A stretch of DNA of 64,000 nt from JASJAR01 sp038530285 (GTDB lineage: Bacteria; Pseudomonadota; Alphaproteobacteria; Rhodobacterales; Rhodobacteraceae), in contig JBCBCY010000002.1 in NCBI GenBank assembly GCA_038530285.1, positions 169,283 to 233,282 on the forward strand, in the 5' to 3' direction. Positions 51,733 through 59,554 of the stretch are shown here, piece after piece (position 1 is the first letter of the stretch; every line of letters begins with the position of its first letter). The position numbers were made by a program, and so were the translations under genes. The notes beneath the pieces are model-generated. The model made no database searches. It was not told the DNA's origin and was given only the letters and a program-made list of their open reading frames with translations.

Positions 51733-51840
51733 GTGCCAGACGACAAGATTGAAATCGAAGACGTCCCCCCCGAGATCTGTCCGGGCGGCGAAACGGCCAC
51801 GCGGTGGACGACACCTGTGCAGCCTGATCTAGACGCATAA
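51733..51840 (+). CDS. Possible 35-residue protein after chrA
   Basis: GTG start, 16 bases after the chrA stop; product MPDDKIEIEDVPPEICPGG and so on, ending QPDLDA. Acidic, no membrane segment, one cysteine. Third codon positions are GC-rich as in real genes here, but the ribosome-binding site is poor. It may be an unannotated small protein or chance. Confidence 0.35.
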   Translation: MPDDKIEIEDVPPEICPGGETATRWTTPVQPDLDA

Positions 51841-51955
51841 GGCGTCAATCAGCGCACAAAGACCAAGCCCTAGCGGTTTTATCGTATAGGTTGAGCGTGT
51901 GGCCTTTTCATCCGAGCCGAATCTCTTATGCTGAGCCCAGCCGGAGGGTCCCCAC

Positions 51956-52426
51956 ATGACCGGATCGATCGACTACGGAAATCTGATGTACCGCGCGATG
52001 CGGTCGCTGATCCACGACGTCCTCAGCGACGTCGCCGAAAACGGTCTGCCCGGCGCGCATCACTTCCTGGTCACCTTTGATACGATGCACCCGGATGTGG
52101 AAATCGCCGATTGGCTGTCGGATCGGTACCCTGAAAAGATGACCATCGTCATGCAGCACTGGTTTGCCGATCTGGCCGTGATCGATGACGGCTTCACGGT
52201 CACGCTGAATTTCGGCGACACGCCCGAAACGCTGTTCGTGCCCTTTGATGCGATCAAGACCTTTGTGGACCCCTCGGTCGAGTTTGGCCTGCGATTTGAA
52301 AGCCAGGACGACGAGGACGACGAAGACGACACCCCGGTGCCGCCCAATGACGACACGCCCCTGACAGAGACCGACAAATCCGACAGCGACACCCAGGTCG
52401 TCAGCCTGGATTCTTTTCGCAAGTAA
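51956..52426 (+). CDS. sspB: SspB-family ClpXP adaptor (alpha type)
   Basis: A 156-residue protein. SspB binds ssrA-tagged proteins and hands them to ClpXP. The N-terminal dimer/tag-binding domain is IDYGNLMYRAMRSLIHDVLSDVAENGLPG, HHFLVTFDT, MTIVMQHWFADLAV and FVPFDAIKTFVDPS. A linker rich in acidic residues (FESQDDEDDEDDTP) leads to the short C-terminal tail TQVVSLDSFRK, which resembles the ClpX-binding end. The tmRNA that supplies its targets is 4 kb upstream. A good GGAGGG site precedes ATG 51956. Confidence 0.9.
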   Translation: MTGSIDYGNLMYRAMRSLIHDVLSDVAENGLPGAHHFLVTFDTMHPDVEIADWLSDRYPEKMTIVMQHWFADLAVIDDGFTVTLNFGDTPETLFVPFDAIKTFVDPSVEFGLRFESQDDEDDEDDTPVPPNDDTPLTETDKSDSDTQVVSLDSFRK

Positions 52427-52494
52427 GCCAAACGCGCGCCCTAAATCTGCCGCCATCGCCTGTTAACCCCGAGGTTCTAGACACCGGGACAACG

Positions 52495-53079
52495 ATGATG
52501 TTTTTTCGCGCACTCAAACCCAAACCAAAGTCGAAATCGACGGTTCCGTCGGCTGTGCATGGCGCGGTGGCGTTCTTGCCGATGAAAACCGGCGAAACCG
52601 ACGCGGTGGATGGGCTGGCAAAGCCCGTTCGCGGCCAGCTTATGGCAACTGGTCTGGGCGATCTGGTGGGCTACAAGTTCCGCAAAGGGCGCAGCGACGA
52701 ACCATCCGGCATCGAATTGCACTTCACCCTCGCCTCATCCCATCCGCGCGTGCTGCAAACTGTGGGCAATATGCTGGATGATTTTGACGCGCCTGTGGGG
52801 TCCACAATCAAGTTTTCGGAAACCGGCCAACGCCATCACTTCGGTCGCACCGAAGGGCTTGGCGTGGATATCGACGCGGCGGCGAATTGGCTCGATTATG
52901 CCGAAGCCGCGATTGAGACCTTGGCGGGCGATGCGACCTATCATGGGTCGCGCAAGATCGGCACCCAGCGGCGGCTGTACTTTTATGGCGAGAACGCCAG
53001 CACCATGGCGTCACGCCTGCGCGCGGCCGCCCAGATTGACCCCGACCTGCCCGATGGGCGGACCTTGCGGCTGACCTGA
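52495..53079 (+). CDS. Hypothetical protein between sspB and fumC
   Basis: A 194-residue soluble protein. After a basic N-terminus (MMFFRALKPKPKSKSTVPS) it reads like an alpha/beta domain, with FTLASSHPRVLQTVGNMLDDFDAPVGSTIKFSE, LDYAEAAIETLAGDAT and RRLYFYGENAS. No known family is recognised. The start could be 52495 or the ATG three bases later. It lies in the sspB-fumC interval, which appears conserved in the group from memory. Its end is three bases before the 57-bp repeats. Function unknown. Confidence 0.65.
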   Translation: MMFFRALKPKPKSKSTVPSAVHGAVAFLPMKTGETDAVDGLAKPVRGQLMATGLGDLVGYKFRKGRSDEPSGIELHFTLASSHPRVLQTVGNMLDDFDAPVGSTIKFSETGQRHHFGRTEGLGVDIDAAANWLDYAEAAIETLAGDATYHGSRKIGTQRRLYFYGENASTMASRLRAAAQIDPDLPDGRTLRLT

Positions 53080-53082
53080 AGC

Positions 53083-53253
53083 GCGACCCGAAAAGTGCGA
53101 TGCGGTTTTCGGACCAAGTCGCGCGGGATAGAACATCACGCGACCCGAAAAGTGCGATCCGGTATTCGGACCAAGTCGCGCGGCATGGGGCATCATGCGA
53201 CCCGAAGAGTGCGATGCGGTTTTCGGAACAAGTCGCGCGGGATCAAAACTCAG
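53083..53253. repeat. Three tandem 57-bp repeats with internal inverted repeats, upstream of fumC
   Basis: Units begin at 53083, 53140 and 53197 with GCGACCCGAA. Each contains CCGAAAA...TTTTCGG (the middle unit has one change in the right arm) and a wider GCGAC...GTCGC pairing, so each can form a hairpin. The copies differ at only a few positions. The array lies 61 bases before the fumC start. It is not a CRISPR: there are no constant-length unique spacers. 57 is a multiple of three and the array has no stop in one frame, but the translation is not protein-like. Confidence 0.85.
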
Positions 53254-53313
53254 GCATGTTGCAGGGCGGCGGGGGCGCCCATATACCTCAAGGCGTTCAA
53301 TTGGAGACGTCTG

Positions 53314-54705
53314 ATGACCGCCACCCGCACCGAGACCGACAGCTTTGGCCCCCTTGAGGTGCCCGCCGACAAGTATTGGGGCGCTCAGACCCAACGGTCG
53401 ATCATGAATTTCCCAATCGGTTGGGAAAAACAGCCCGTCGCCATCGTGCGCGCCCTGGGCGTGATCAAACAGGCCTGCGCCGAAGCCAACACCGCGCGCG
53501 GCGCGATCCCCGGCGACATCGGCCAGGCGATCCAGGACGCCGCAGCTGAGGTTGTCGCGGGCAAGTTTGACGACAATTTCCCGCTGGTGGTCTGGCAGAC
53601 CGGCTCGGGCACGCAATCGAACATGAACGCCAACGAAGTCATCGCCAACCGCGCGATTGAGATGTTGGGCGGCGAGATCGGGTCGAAAACGCCGGTGCAT
53701 CCCAACGACCATTGCAACATGGCGCAATCATCAAACGACACCTTCCCCACCGCGATGCACATCGCCACCGCGATGACGGCCCGCGACGTGACCCTGCCGG
53801 GTCTGCGTAAACTGCACGAGACCATCGTTCAAAAGGCCCTGACCTGGGACACGATCATCAAGATCGGGCGCACCCATACGATGGACGCCACACCCCTGAC
53901 CCTGGCACAGGAATTTTCGGGCTACGCCCAGCAGGTCCACAAATCCATCGAGCGGATCGAAGCGGCCTTGGGCGATATCTACGAATTGGCCCAGGGCGGC
54001 ACGGCGGTCGGGACAGGATTGAACAGCCCCGAAGGCTGGGGCGAAACGGTGGCGGCGAACATGGCGCGCATCACCGGCCTGCCTTTTGTGACCGCGCCCA
54101 ACAAATTCGAAGCGCTTGCCGCCCATGACGCGATGGTGGCCATGTCGGGCGCGCTAAAGGCCGCCGCCGCGAGCCTGTTCAAAATCGCCAATGACATCCG
54201 GCTACTGGGCTCTGGCCCCCGCTGCGGTCTTGCAGAATTGAAACTGCCCGAAAACGAGCCCGGCTCGTCGATCATGCCCGGCAAGGTGAACCCCACCCAA
54301 TGCGAGGCGATGACCCAGGTCTGCGCCCATGTCATCGGCAATGACGCCGCGGTGGGTTTTGCAGGCTCCCAAGGGCATTTTGAACTGAACGTCTATAAGC
54401 CCATGATGGCCTATAACGTGTTGCAATCCATGCAGCTTTTGGGCGATGCAGCCTCGGCATTCACCGAAAATTGCGTCGCGGGCATCGAACCTGACGAAGG
54501 CCGCATCACCCAGTTGATGCGCGAAAGCCTGATGCTGGTCACCGCACTGGCGCCCGAGATCGGCTATGACAACGCCACAACGGTGGCCAAGACGGCGCAT
54601 AAAAACCGCACGACCCTGAAGGAAGAGGCGATCAAGCTTGGGTTTGTCGATGAAGCCACGTTTGACCGCGTGGTGCGGCCCGAAACCATGATTGGACCGA
54701 AATAA
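53314..54705 (+). CDS. fumC: Fumarase, class II
   Basis: A 463-residue TCA-cycle enzyme that interconverts fumarate and malate. Signature motifs are SGTQSNMNANEVIANRA, HPNDHCNMAQSSNDTFPTA, KIGRTHTMDATPLTLAQEF and the family's GSSIMPGKVNPTQCEA. Iron-free class II, homotetramer, cytoplasm. Frame is open through the upstream repeats, but the true start is ATG 53314: TTGGAGAC lies before it, and the protein starts as usual MTATRTETDSFGPLEVPAD. A hairpin element (copy C) follows the stop. Confidence 0.95.
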   Translation: MTATRTETDSFGPLEVPADKYWGAQTQRSIMNFPIGWEKQPVAIVRALGVIKQACAEANTARGAIPGDIGQAIQDAAAEVVAGKFDDNFPLVVWQTGSGTQSNMNANEVIANRAIEMLGGEIGSKTPVHPNDHCNMAQSSNDTFPTAMHIATAMTARDVTLPGLRKLHETIVQKALTWDTIIKIGRTHTMDATPLTLAQEFSGYAQQVHKSIERIEAALGDIYELAQGGTAVGTGLNSPEGWGETVAANMARITGLPFVTAPNKFEALAAHDAMVAMSGALKAAAASLFKIANDIRLLGSGPRCGLAELKLPENEPGSSIMPGKVNPTQCEAMTQVCAHVIGNDAAVGFAGSQGHFELNVYKPMMAYNVLQSMQLLGDAASAFTENCVAGIEPDEGRITQLMRESLMLVTALAPEIGYDNATTVAKTAHKNRTTLKEEAIKLGFVDEATFDRVVRPETMIGPK

Positions 54706-54706
54706 G

Positions 54707-54762
54707 GGGGCTCTGCCCCCGCGCTGCGCGCTCCCCCGGAGTATTTTTGCCCGGATGAAGGA
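54707..54762 (+). repeat. Dispersed 3'-end element, copy C
   Basis: GGGGGC/GCCCCC hairpin just after the fumC stop, a GCGCTGCGCGC middle, then CCCCCGGAGTATTTTTGCCC and GGATGAAGGA. Same arrangement as copies A and B. It may act as the fumC terminator, since the hairpin is strong and a T-run is included. Confidence 0.7.
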
Positions 54763-54849
54763 CCAGCTGTGCACGTCACGGCTGCGTTACTCGACAGGCA
54801 CCGCAGCGCGGATTAGGGTTTGAAAAAAACGAGTGGACAGGCTGAATTC

Positions 54850-55434
54850 ATGCGGTTGTTAAAGGTTTTTCTTGTGCCCCTGTTTCTGGGGCTCGCGGCG
54901 TGCGGCGCGGGGTTTGATCAAAACACCAGGCCTTTTGCCAGCCAGGATGAGGTGGCCGCCCTTGAAGCGGGCCTTCTGGCGCTGGGTCCGGATGTGGACC
55001 CTGCCGAAGCGCGTCGTGCCGCCCAGATCGCCTATGATTACACGCGCCAGCTGGCGATAGAGTATGAAATCACCGATGCGCCGCTTATCCACAACACCAA
55101 GGTCAACATGGGCTGGAAGCCCCGGGGCCTGTGCTGGCACTGGGCCGAAGACATGGAACAGCGCCTGAACGCGGAAGGGTTTGAAACCCTCGATATGCAC
55201 CGCGCGATTGCCAATGCCGACAACGAATGGCGGATCGACCATTCCACCGCGATCATTTCGGCGCGCGGGGCGGCTTACGACGCGGGCGTGGTGCTGGACC
55301 CCTGGCGCCAGGGCGGCGTTCTGTTTTGGTCGCCGTTGAAGGACGACACGCGTTACACCTGGGTCGAACGATCCGTCGTGCTGAAAGAGCGGTATTCCGA
55401 GCTTTACGCGATTTATGGCGACGACATTCTGTGA
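54850..55434 (+). CDS. Lipoprotein with possible C-H-D catalytic triad
   Basis: A 194-residue exported lipoprotein: MRLLKVFLVPLFLGLAAC gives a lipobox with C18 as the lipidated residue. The mature part has GLCWHWAEDM (C95), RIDHSTAIIS (H131) and VVLDPWRQGG (D150), the order and spacing of a papain/transglutaminase-like Cys-His-Asp triad. I infer a possible cysteine protease or transglutaminase-like activity in the periplasm; this is not proved. An upstream TTG is possible, but ATG 54850 fits the signal. Its stop overlaps the DUF4169 start. Confidence 0.72.
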   Translation: MRLLKVFLVPLFLGLAACGAGFDQNTRPFASQDEVAALEAGLLALGPDVDPAEARRAAQIAYDYTRQLAIEYEITDAPLIHNTKVNMGWKPRGLCWHWAEDMEQRLNAEGFETLDMHRAIANADNEWRIDHSTAIISARGAAYDAGVVLDPWRQGGVLFWSPLKDDTRYTWVERSVVLKERYSELYAIYGDDIL

Positions 55435-55622
55435 CGGGCAAGGTGATCAACCTGCGCGCTGCACGCAAGGCCAAGGCGCGCGGGGCCAAACGTAAAAAGG
55501 CGGATGAAAACGCCGCCCGGCATGGTCGCACCACGGCAGAACGCACGAAAGACAAAGACGCCGCCAAGCGCGCCGCGCGTCATCTTGACGATCACAAGAC
55601 CGATCCAGGACGCGAGCCATGA
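55431..55622 (+). CDS. DUF4169-like small basic protein
   Basis: A 63-residue protein starting at GTG and overlapping the lipoprotein stop (GTGA). It is rich in alanine, lysine and arginine: VINLRAARKAKARGAKRKKADENAARHGRT. The opening VINLRAARK and the ARHGRT motif match DUF4169. Highly basic and probably helical; function unknown, perhaps nucleic-acid binding. Its stop overlaps the next start by four bases (ATGA), so the lipoprotein, DUF4169 and ribbon-helix-helix genes are coupled. Confidence 0.8.
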   Translation: MTGKVINLRAARKAKARGAKRKKADENAARHGRTTAERTKDKDAAKRAARHLDDHKTDPGREP

Positions 55623-55858
55623 GCCGTTTCGCGCGCCCCGTCAAACATTCGCTGACCCTAAAGGGGCACCGGACATCGGTGTCACTGGAAGACCCCTTCT
55701 GGCGCGCCTTTCGCGACATCGCCGCCCGTGAGGGCCGCGCGCTGAACGATCTGGCCGCTGAGATCGACGCGCAGCGTGGCACCGATTGCGGTCTGGCCTC
55801 GGCCATTCGGCTTTATGTGCTCGGCGAGCTTACGCGCGCGGCGAAAACGCCAGAGTGA
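55619..55858 (+). CDS. Ribbon-helix-helix domain protein
   Basis: A 79-residue protein with a ribbon-helix-helix-like domain: strand HRTSVSLEDPFWRAF, then helices DIAAREGRALNDLAAEID and GLASAIRLYVLGELT. Such small proteins usually dimerise and bind DNA. Its target is unknown, perhaps its own operon. Its last 29 bases overlap the end of the convergent P450 gene. Confidence 0.8.
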   Translation: MSRFARPVKHSLTLKGHRTSVSLEDPFWRAFRDIAAREGRALNDLAAEIDAQRGTDCGLASAIRLYVLGELTRAAKTPE

Positions 55859-57149
55859 TCCCGCCCTCGGACCGGGTGGTTAGATGGGCCACTGGCACCG
55901 GCGGCCGGGTCTGGCTGATGCGGTGACGCGCCACGATCGCCGACAGCAAAACCACCCCTTCGGCCATCGCAAAATGCGCCCCCGGACAGACCCGGGGCCC
56001 GGCTGAAAACGGCAGGTAGTGTTCGCGCCGGGGTTTTTCGGCCCAGCGGTCGGGACGGAAGGTATCAGGGTCGTCCCAATGGGCCTCATGGCGGTGAATA
56101 TGCCAGGGCGAAATCACCACCTGCGTGCCCCGGGGAAGGCTGCGCTTGCGAAAGGTTTCGGGTGCCGTGCTTTCGCGCACCATCATCGGCACAGGCGGAT
56201 AAAGCCGCAGCGTTTCACGAAACACATCGCGGGCAAGGCCAAGTTTCGACAGGCCGGAAAATGACGGATCACGGGAAAAACCCTGCCAATCCGCGGCGAT
56301 CTGGTCCTGCAAGGCCTGGTCACCGGCCACCAGATAAAGCGCCCAAGCCAGCGCCGCGGCAGAGGTTTCATGACCGGCCAAAAAGAAAATCGCCACCTGA
56401 TCGAGCGCATCGGCGTCGCTGAGACCTTCGCCCGTGTCAGGGTCGGTTGCCGTCATCAGCCGTGTGGCCAGATCACCCGGGGCGTGCGCCCGGGCCAGGG
56501 TGCCGCGCCTGTCGGCCACCAGGGCCGCAATTGTGCGGCGTACCTGATGCGCCGCGCGCCGGGTGCGGCGGGCATGAAAGGCCGGCAGACGCGCAAAAAA
56601 CGCCGCCGGGGTGATCAGGGGCTGGGCGCGCGCATAGGTGCGAAAGGCGTCATAGACTGCGCGCGCGGTCACATCATCAATCGGGATCGAAAAGAGCGTG
56701 CGAAAGATCACATCGGCCGCGGCCCGACTGGTGTGGGGTTCGACATCGCAGGTCTCAGCCCCCAACCGCTCGGCGGCGTCGTTGGCGGCCGCCAGCATGG
56801 CGGGGAAGACGCGTTTAAGCTCATCCGCCCCGAAACACTGGTCCACGATGCGGCGCTGGCGCGCCCAGGTTGCCCCGTTGGTCACGAAAACCGAATTGCC
56901 CAGAAGCCGCGCCAACCCGGCCGTCACCCGCGGGCTTTTCGGAAAATCGCCGGGCCGGTCGATCAGCACCTCACGCAAGAGATCGGGGTCATTGATCAGC
57001 ACAGACCGCAGGAACGGCGCGCGAAACTCGGCCATCTTGGCGCGGTACAGATGCGCCGGCTGGGCCGACAGGATATCGCGGCGAAACAACCGCAAGTATC
57101 GCCAAAGCGACACCCGACCGCGGCGCGGTACGGGCTTGGGCGGTGTCAT
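55830..57149 (-). CDS. Cytochrome P450
   Basis: A 439-residue soluble P450. The I-helix oxygen motif is AGHETS (258-263), the ExxR is E312-R315 (ETLR), and the heme-binding loop is FSAGPRVCPG with ligand C388. It is similar in look to bacterial fatty-acid/terpene-type P450s; the substrate is unknown and no ferredoxin gene adjoins it. It starts MTPPKPVPRRG at 57149, overlapping by four bases the upstream hydrolase gene, so they are translationally coupled. Convergent with the RHH gene. Confidence 0.9.
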   Translation of the reverse strand: MTPPKPVPRRGRVSLWRYLRLFRRDILSAQPAHLYRAKMAEFRAPFLRSVLINDPDLLREVLIDRPGDFPKSPRVTAGLARLLGNSVFVTNGATWARQRRIVDQCFGADELKRVFPAMLAAANDAAERLGAETCDVEPHTSRAAADVIFRTLFSIPIDDVTARAVYDAFRTYARAQPLITPAAFFARLPAFHARRTRRAAHQVRRTIAALVADRRGTLARAHAPGDLATRLMTATDPDTGEGLSDADALDQVAIFFLAGHETSAAALAWALYLVAGDQALQDQIAADWQGFSRDPSFSGLSKLGLARDVFRETLRLYPPVPMMVRESTAPETFRKRSLPRGTQVVISPWHIHRHEAHWDDPDTFRPDRWAEKPRREHYLPFSAGPRVCPGAHFAMAEGVVLLSAIVARHRISQTRPPVPVAHLTTRSEGGITLAFSPRA

Positions 57150-58381
57150 GCCGCGCGGCTGGTGTGGGGCGACGCGGCCACATCGATCCGCGATTTCGAC
57201 GGCAACCGGCCGCGAAACCGGGCATCCAGCGTCATTGGGCCAGCCGTGATGGCGAAATAATCATAGTCACGGGGTTTATCGAAGGCGCACAGATACTGAA
57301 AGTGCAACCGAAAGAACCGCCAACGCAGCGCGCCCCATGTGGCAGGCGCCAGCGTGTCCGAAAACGCCGCCGACAGAACCAGCGGCTGGTGGCTTTCGCG
57401 CGACGCGGCCCCCGACACCGCCACCGGATCACACAGTGCAAAAGCGCATCCATCGCCAGGGGCAGAGACATCGACCCAGGCCAGTGCCTCGGTCCGGGAC
57501 AAAAAATTCAGGTCACTGCGAAGCTTGTCCGCCTGCGGCAGGAAACTCTGCATCGGGATCGCCTGACCGAGTGTCAAAAGGGACAGTTCCGGCCCCTCCT
57601 CGGCGACGGCACCCGCGCGCACCAGATCCGCCAGCACCGACACCGCAATCTGGGCGCCGGACGAATGGCCGACCACCAGCACCTCATCAACATTATCGCG
57701 CAAGGCCGCGGCGATCTTGTCGCCAAACACTGCCATGCGCGCCTCAAGCTCGGGCGGCCAGGCGCCGCGGTCACGGACCACGAAAGCATAATCCTGCATC
57801 AGGTAATGGGCAAAGACGCGCCCGTCGATCCTGGAAAACCACTGAAGTGTCACCCAGATCAGCGCGAGGCCAACGCCCAGGCCCACAAGCGCACCAAGCC
57901 AGCCGATCCCCGTCACCCAGCCCACAGCACCGGACACTTGCCCGCCCACAAACCGCGCCAGCAAAACCGCCAGGACAAGTTGGCCTATCAATGCACAAAT
58001 CGGATAAAGCGCTGCAATCACCGGCCCCTTTCGCAGCCAGGTCAGCCGCTGAAATGTCCCCGTCGACAGGTAAATCCACGCCGTGCGCACCATCGCGGCA
58101 TAGGTCGCGAATACCCCGCCCGTCATCGATTGCTGGACGATATCCGACCAGGGCAACACCTCGACCCGGGCTTCGGTCAAATCCTCGCCAACCTTGGCGC
58201 GCACTTTCCAGGTGCCCGCCCCCGTCCAGGGTTTCTGGCCAATGCCATAGCCCGAAATCGCAGCCTGCTTCACACTCTCACGGCGGTAAAGCTCGCGGTA
58301 GCGGCGCGCCGGCATGGGGTCAAACCCGGGGATGTAGAACACCCGGCGGCGGGCCACCCGATCTTGGTTCGCTATCGTCAC
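57146..58381 (-). CDS. Membrane-anchored alpha/beta-hydrolase-like protein
   Basis: A 411-residue protein. Two or three hydrophobic segments (LVLAVLLARFVGG, VTGIGWLGALVGLGVGLALIWVTLQW) lie in the first half. The second half has VLVVGHSSGAQIAVSVLADL, a GxSxG nucleophile elbow, and looks like an alpha/beta hydrolase. The N-terminal VFYIPGFDPMPARRYRELY reads like the first strand and loop of such a fold. Function may be esterase or lipase-like at the membrane (inference). Coupled with the P450 gene downstream, which may act on the same molecule. Confidence 0.72.
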   Translation of the reverse strand: MTIANQDRVARRRVFYIPGFDPMPARRYRELYRRESVKQAAISGYGIGQKPWTGAGTWKVRAKVGEDLTEARVEVLPWSDIVQQSMTGGVFATYAAMVRTAWIYLSTGTFQRLTWLRKGPVIAALYPICALIGQLVLAVLLARFVGGQVSGAVGWVTGIGWLGALVGLGVGLALIWVTLQWFSRIDGRVFAHYLMQDYAFVVRDRGAWPPELEARMAVFGDKIAAALRDNVDEVLVVGHSSGAQIAVSVLADLVRAGAVAEEGPELSLLTLGQAIPMQSFLPQADKLRSDLNFLSRTEALAWVDVSAPGDGCAFALCDPVAVSGAASRESHQPLVLSAAFSDTLAPATWGALRWRFFRLHFQYLCAFDKPRDYDYFAITAGPMTLDARFRGRLPSKSRIDVAASPHTSRAA

Positions 58382-58431
58382 GGCGCCAATCTAAAGCGTG
58401 ATTTCGGCAATTTTAAGTTAATTCGCCTGGG

Positions 58432-59187
58432 TCAGCCGAATTGCTGCAACACGGGGAATTTCTCGTTCAGCCACCAGGCGAAATCGGTGAACTTGCCGGT
58501 CAGCATCAAGATGCCCACGGTGATCAGCAGCCCGCCCATCAAACGCTCAATCGTCTTCATATGCCGCTTCATCCAGGACATGACCCCGGTCATCGACGGA
58601 AAAAAGGCCGCGACCAGCAAAAACGGGATGCCAAGGCCCGCCGCATAGGCGGCCAGCAAGGTCGTGCCGCGGGCCACATCCGCCTCGGAGGCTGCAATCG
58701 ACAGGATCGAGCCCAGGATCGGGCCGATACACGGCGTCCAGCCAAAGGCAAACGCCAGCCCCAGCACATAGGCGCCAAAGGTCGACCCGCCCCGGTCGCC
58801 AGCATCCATCCGCATCTCACGGTCCAGAAACCCAAAGCGAAAGACGCCAATGAAATGCAGCCCGAACAGCACGATCACCACGCCCGCAATGGTCACGAAC
58901 ATGTCCTGATTGGTCAGGAAAAACCGCCCAAAGGCCGACGCCGTAAAGCCCAGAAACAAAAACACCGTCGACAGGCCCAGAACGAAGGCGAACGCCGATC
59001 CCATCGCCTTGGACCGCACCGCGCGGTCCTGGCCTTCCATCTCGCCCAGGCTTACGCCCGACATATAGGCCAGATAGGGCGGTACAATGGGCAACACGCA
59101 GGGGCTGAGGAATGACAGCACGCCCGCTGACATCGCAATCAGCACGGCGGGCAGCAAACTGGCATCAAAGATGTCGAAGCCGAACAT
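58432..59187 (-). CDS. ccdA: Cytochrome c biogenesis protein CcdA
   Basis: A 251-residue membrane protein with six helices. CcdA carries reducing power from cytoplasmic thioredoxin to periplasmic apocytochrome or other disulfide targets. The two essential cysteines are visible in LSFLSPCVLPIVPPYLAYMSG and FGWTPCIGPILGSILS. Length matches CcdA rather than the longer DsbD. Divergent from tusA. Possible partners (thioredoxin-like CcmG) are not in the window. Confidence 0.92.
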   Translation of the reverse strand: MFGFDIFDASLLPAVLIAMSAGVLSFLSPCVLPIVPPYLAYMSGVSLGEMEGQDRAVRSKAMGSAFAFVLGLSTVFLFLGFTASAFGRFFLTNQDMFVTIAGVVIVLFGLHFIGVFRFGFLDREMRMDAGDRGGSTFGAYVLGLAFAFGWTPCIGPILGSILSIAASEADVARGTTLLAAYAAGLGIPFLLVAAFFPSMTGVMSWMKRHMKTIERLMGGLLITVGILMLTGKFTDFAWWLNEKFPVLQQFG

Positions 59188-59299
59188 GGATATTCCCTTA
59201 CGGTCCTGGCCCCTAGATACGTGTTATGCGCGATAAGGTCACGCCACGCCAAGTCACGTGTTGGTGGACAAACTGTAACATCCGCGTATCTCACACCCC

Positions 59300-59530
59300 A
59301 TGACATTTGATGAAGATATCGATGCCGTGGGGCTTCTTTGCCCCCTGCCCGTGCTGAAGGCGGCAAAACGCATCCGCGCGATGGCGCCCGGGGCGGTCTT
59401 GCGCCTGCGCGCCGATGATCCGGCCGCCGTGATCGACGTGCCGCATTTTTGCACCCAGCAAGGCCACGCCTTTCTGGGCGTAGAAAAGGCCGACGGTGTG
59501 CCGGCCTTTTTCATTCGCAAATCAGCTTGA
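59300..59530 (+). CDS. tusA: TusA/SirA-family sulfurtransferase
   Basis: A 76-residue sulfur carrier. The active-site motif CPxP is in AVGLLCPLPVLKAAKRIRAM; the rest (LRLRADDPAAVIDVPHFCTQQGHAFLGVEKADG) is the two-layer alpha/beta fold of TusA. In bacteria it relays sulfur to tRNA thiolation or molybdenum-cofactor and sulfur metabolism. Near ccdA but divergent; convergent with rne. Confidence 0.9.
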   Translation: MTFDEDIDAVGLLCPLPVLKAAKRIRAMAPGAVLRLRADDPAAVIDVPHFCTQQGHAFLGVEKADGVPAFFIRKSA

Positions 59531-59533
59531 TCT

Positions 59534-59550
59534 GAAGGGGGCAGCCCTTC
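59534..59550. terminator. Hairpin between convergent tusA and rne
   Basis: GAAGGG (59534-59539) and CCCTTC (59545-59550) form a six-base stem with a five-base loop between the two stops. It could serve both strands; no T-run is seen. Confidence 0.4.
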
Positions 59551-59554
59551 GGCG

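Noticed and set aside
53083..53253. Tandem repeats as a CRISPR array
   Set aside because: Units are contiguous 57-bp near-copies without unique constant-length spacers, and no cas gene is present.
53095..53313. Open frame through the 57-bp repeats in phase with fumC, which would give a longer fumarase
   Set aside because: The repeat translation (RCGFRTKSRGIEHH type) is not protein-like, and fumC has its own ATG with a ribosome-binding site at 53314 and normal length.
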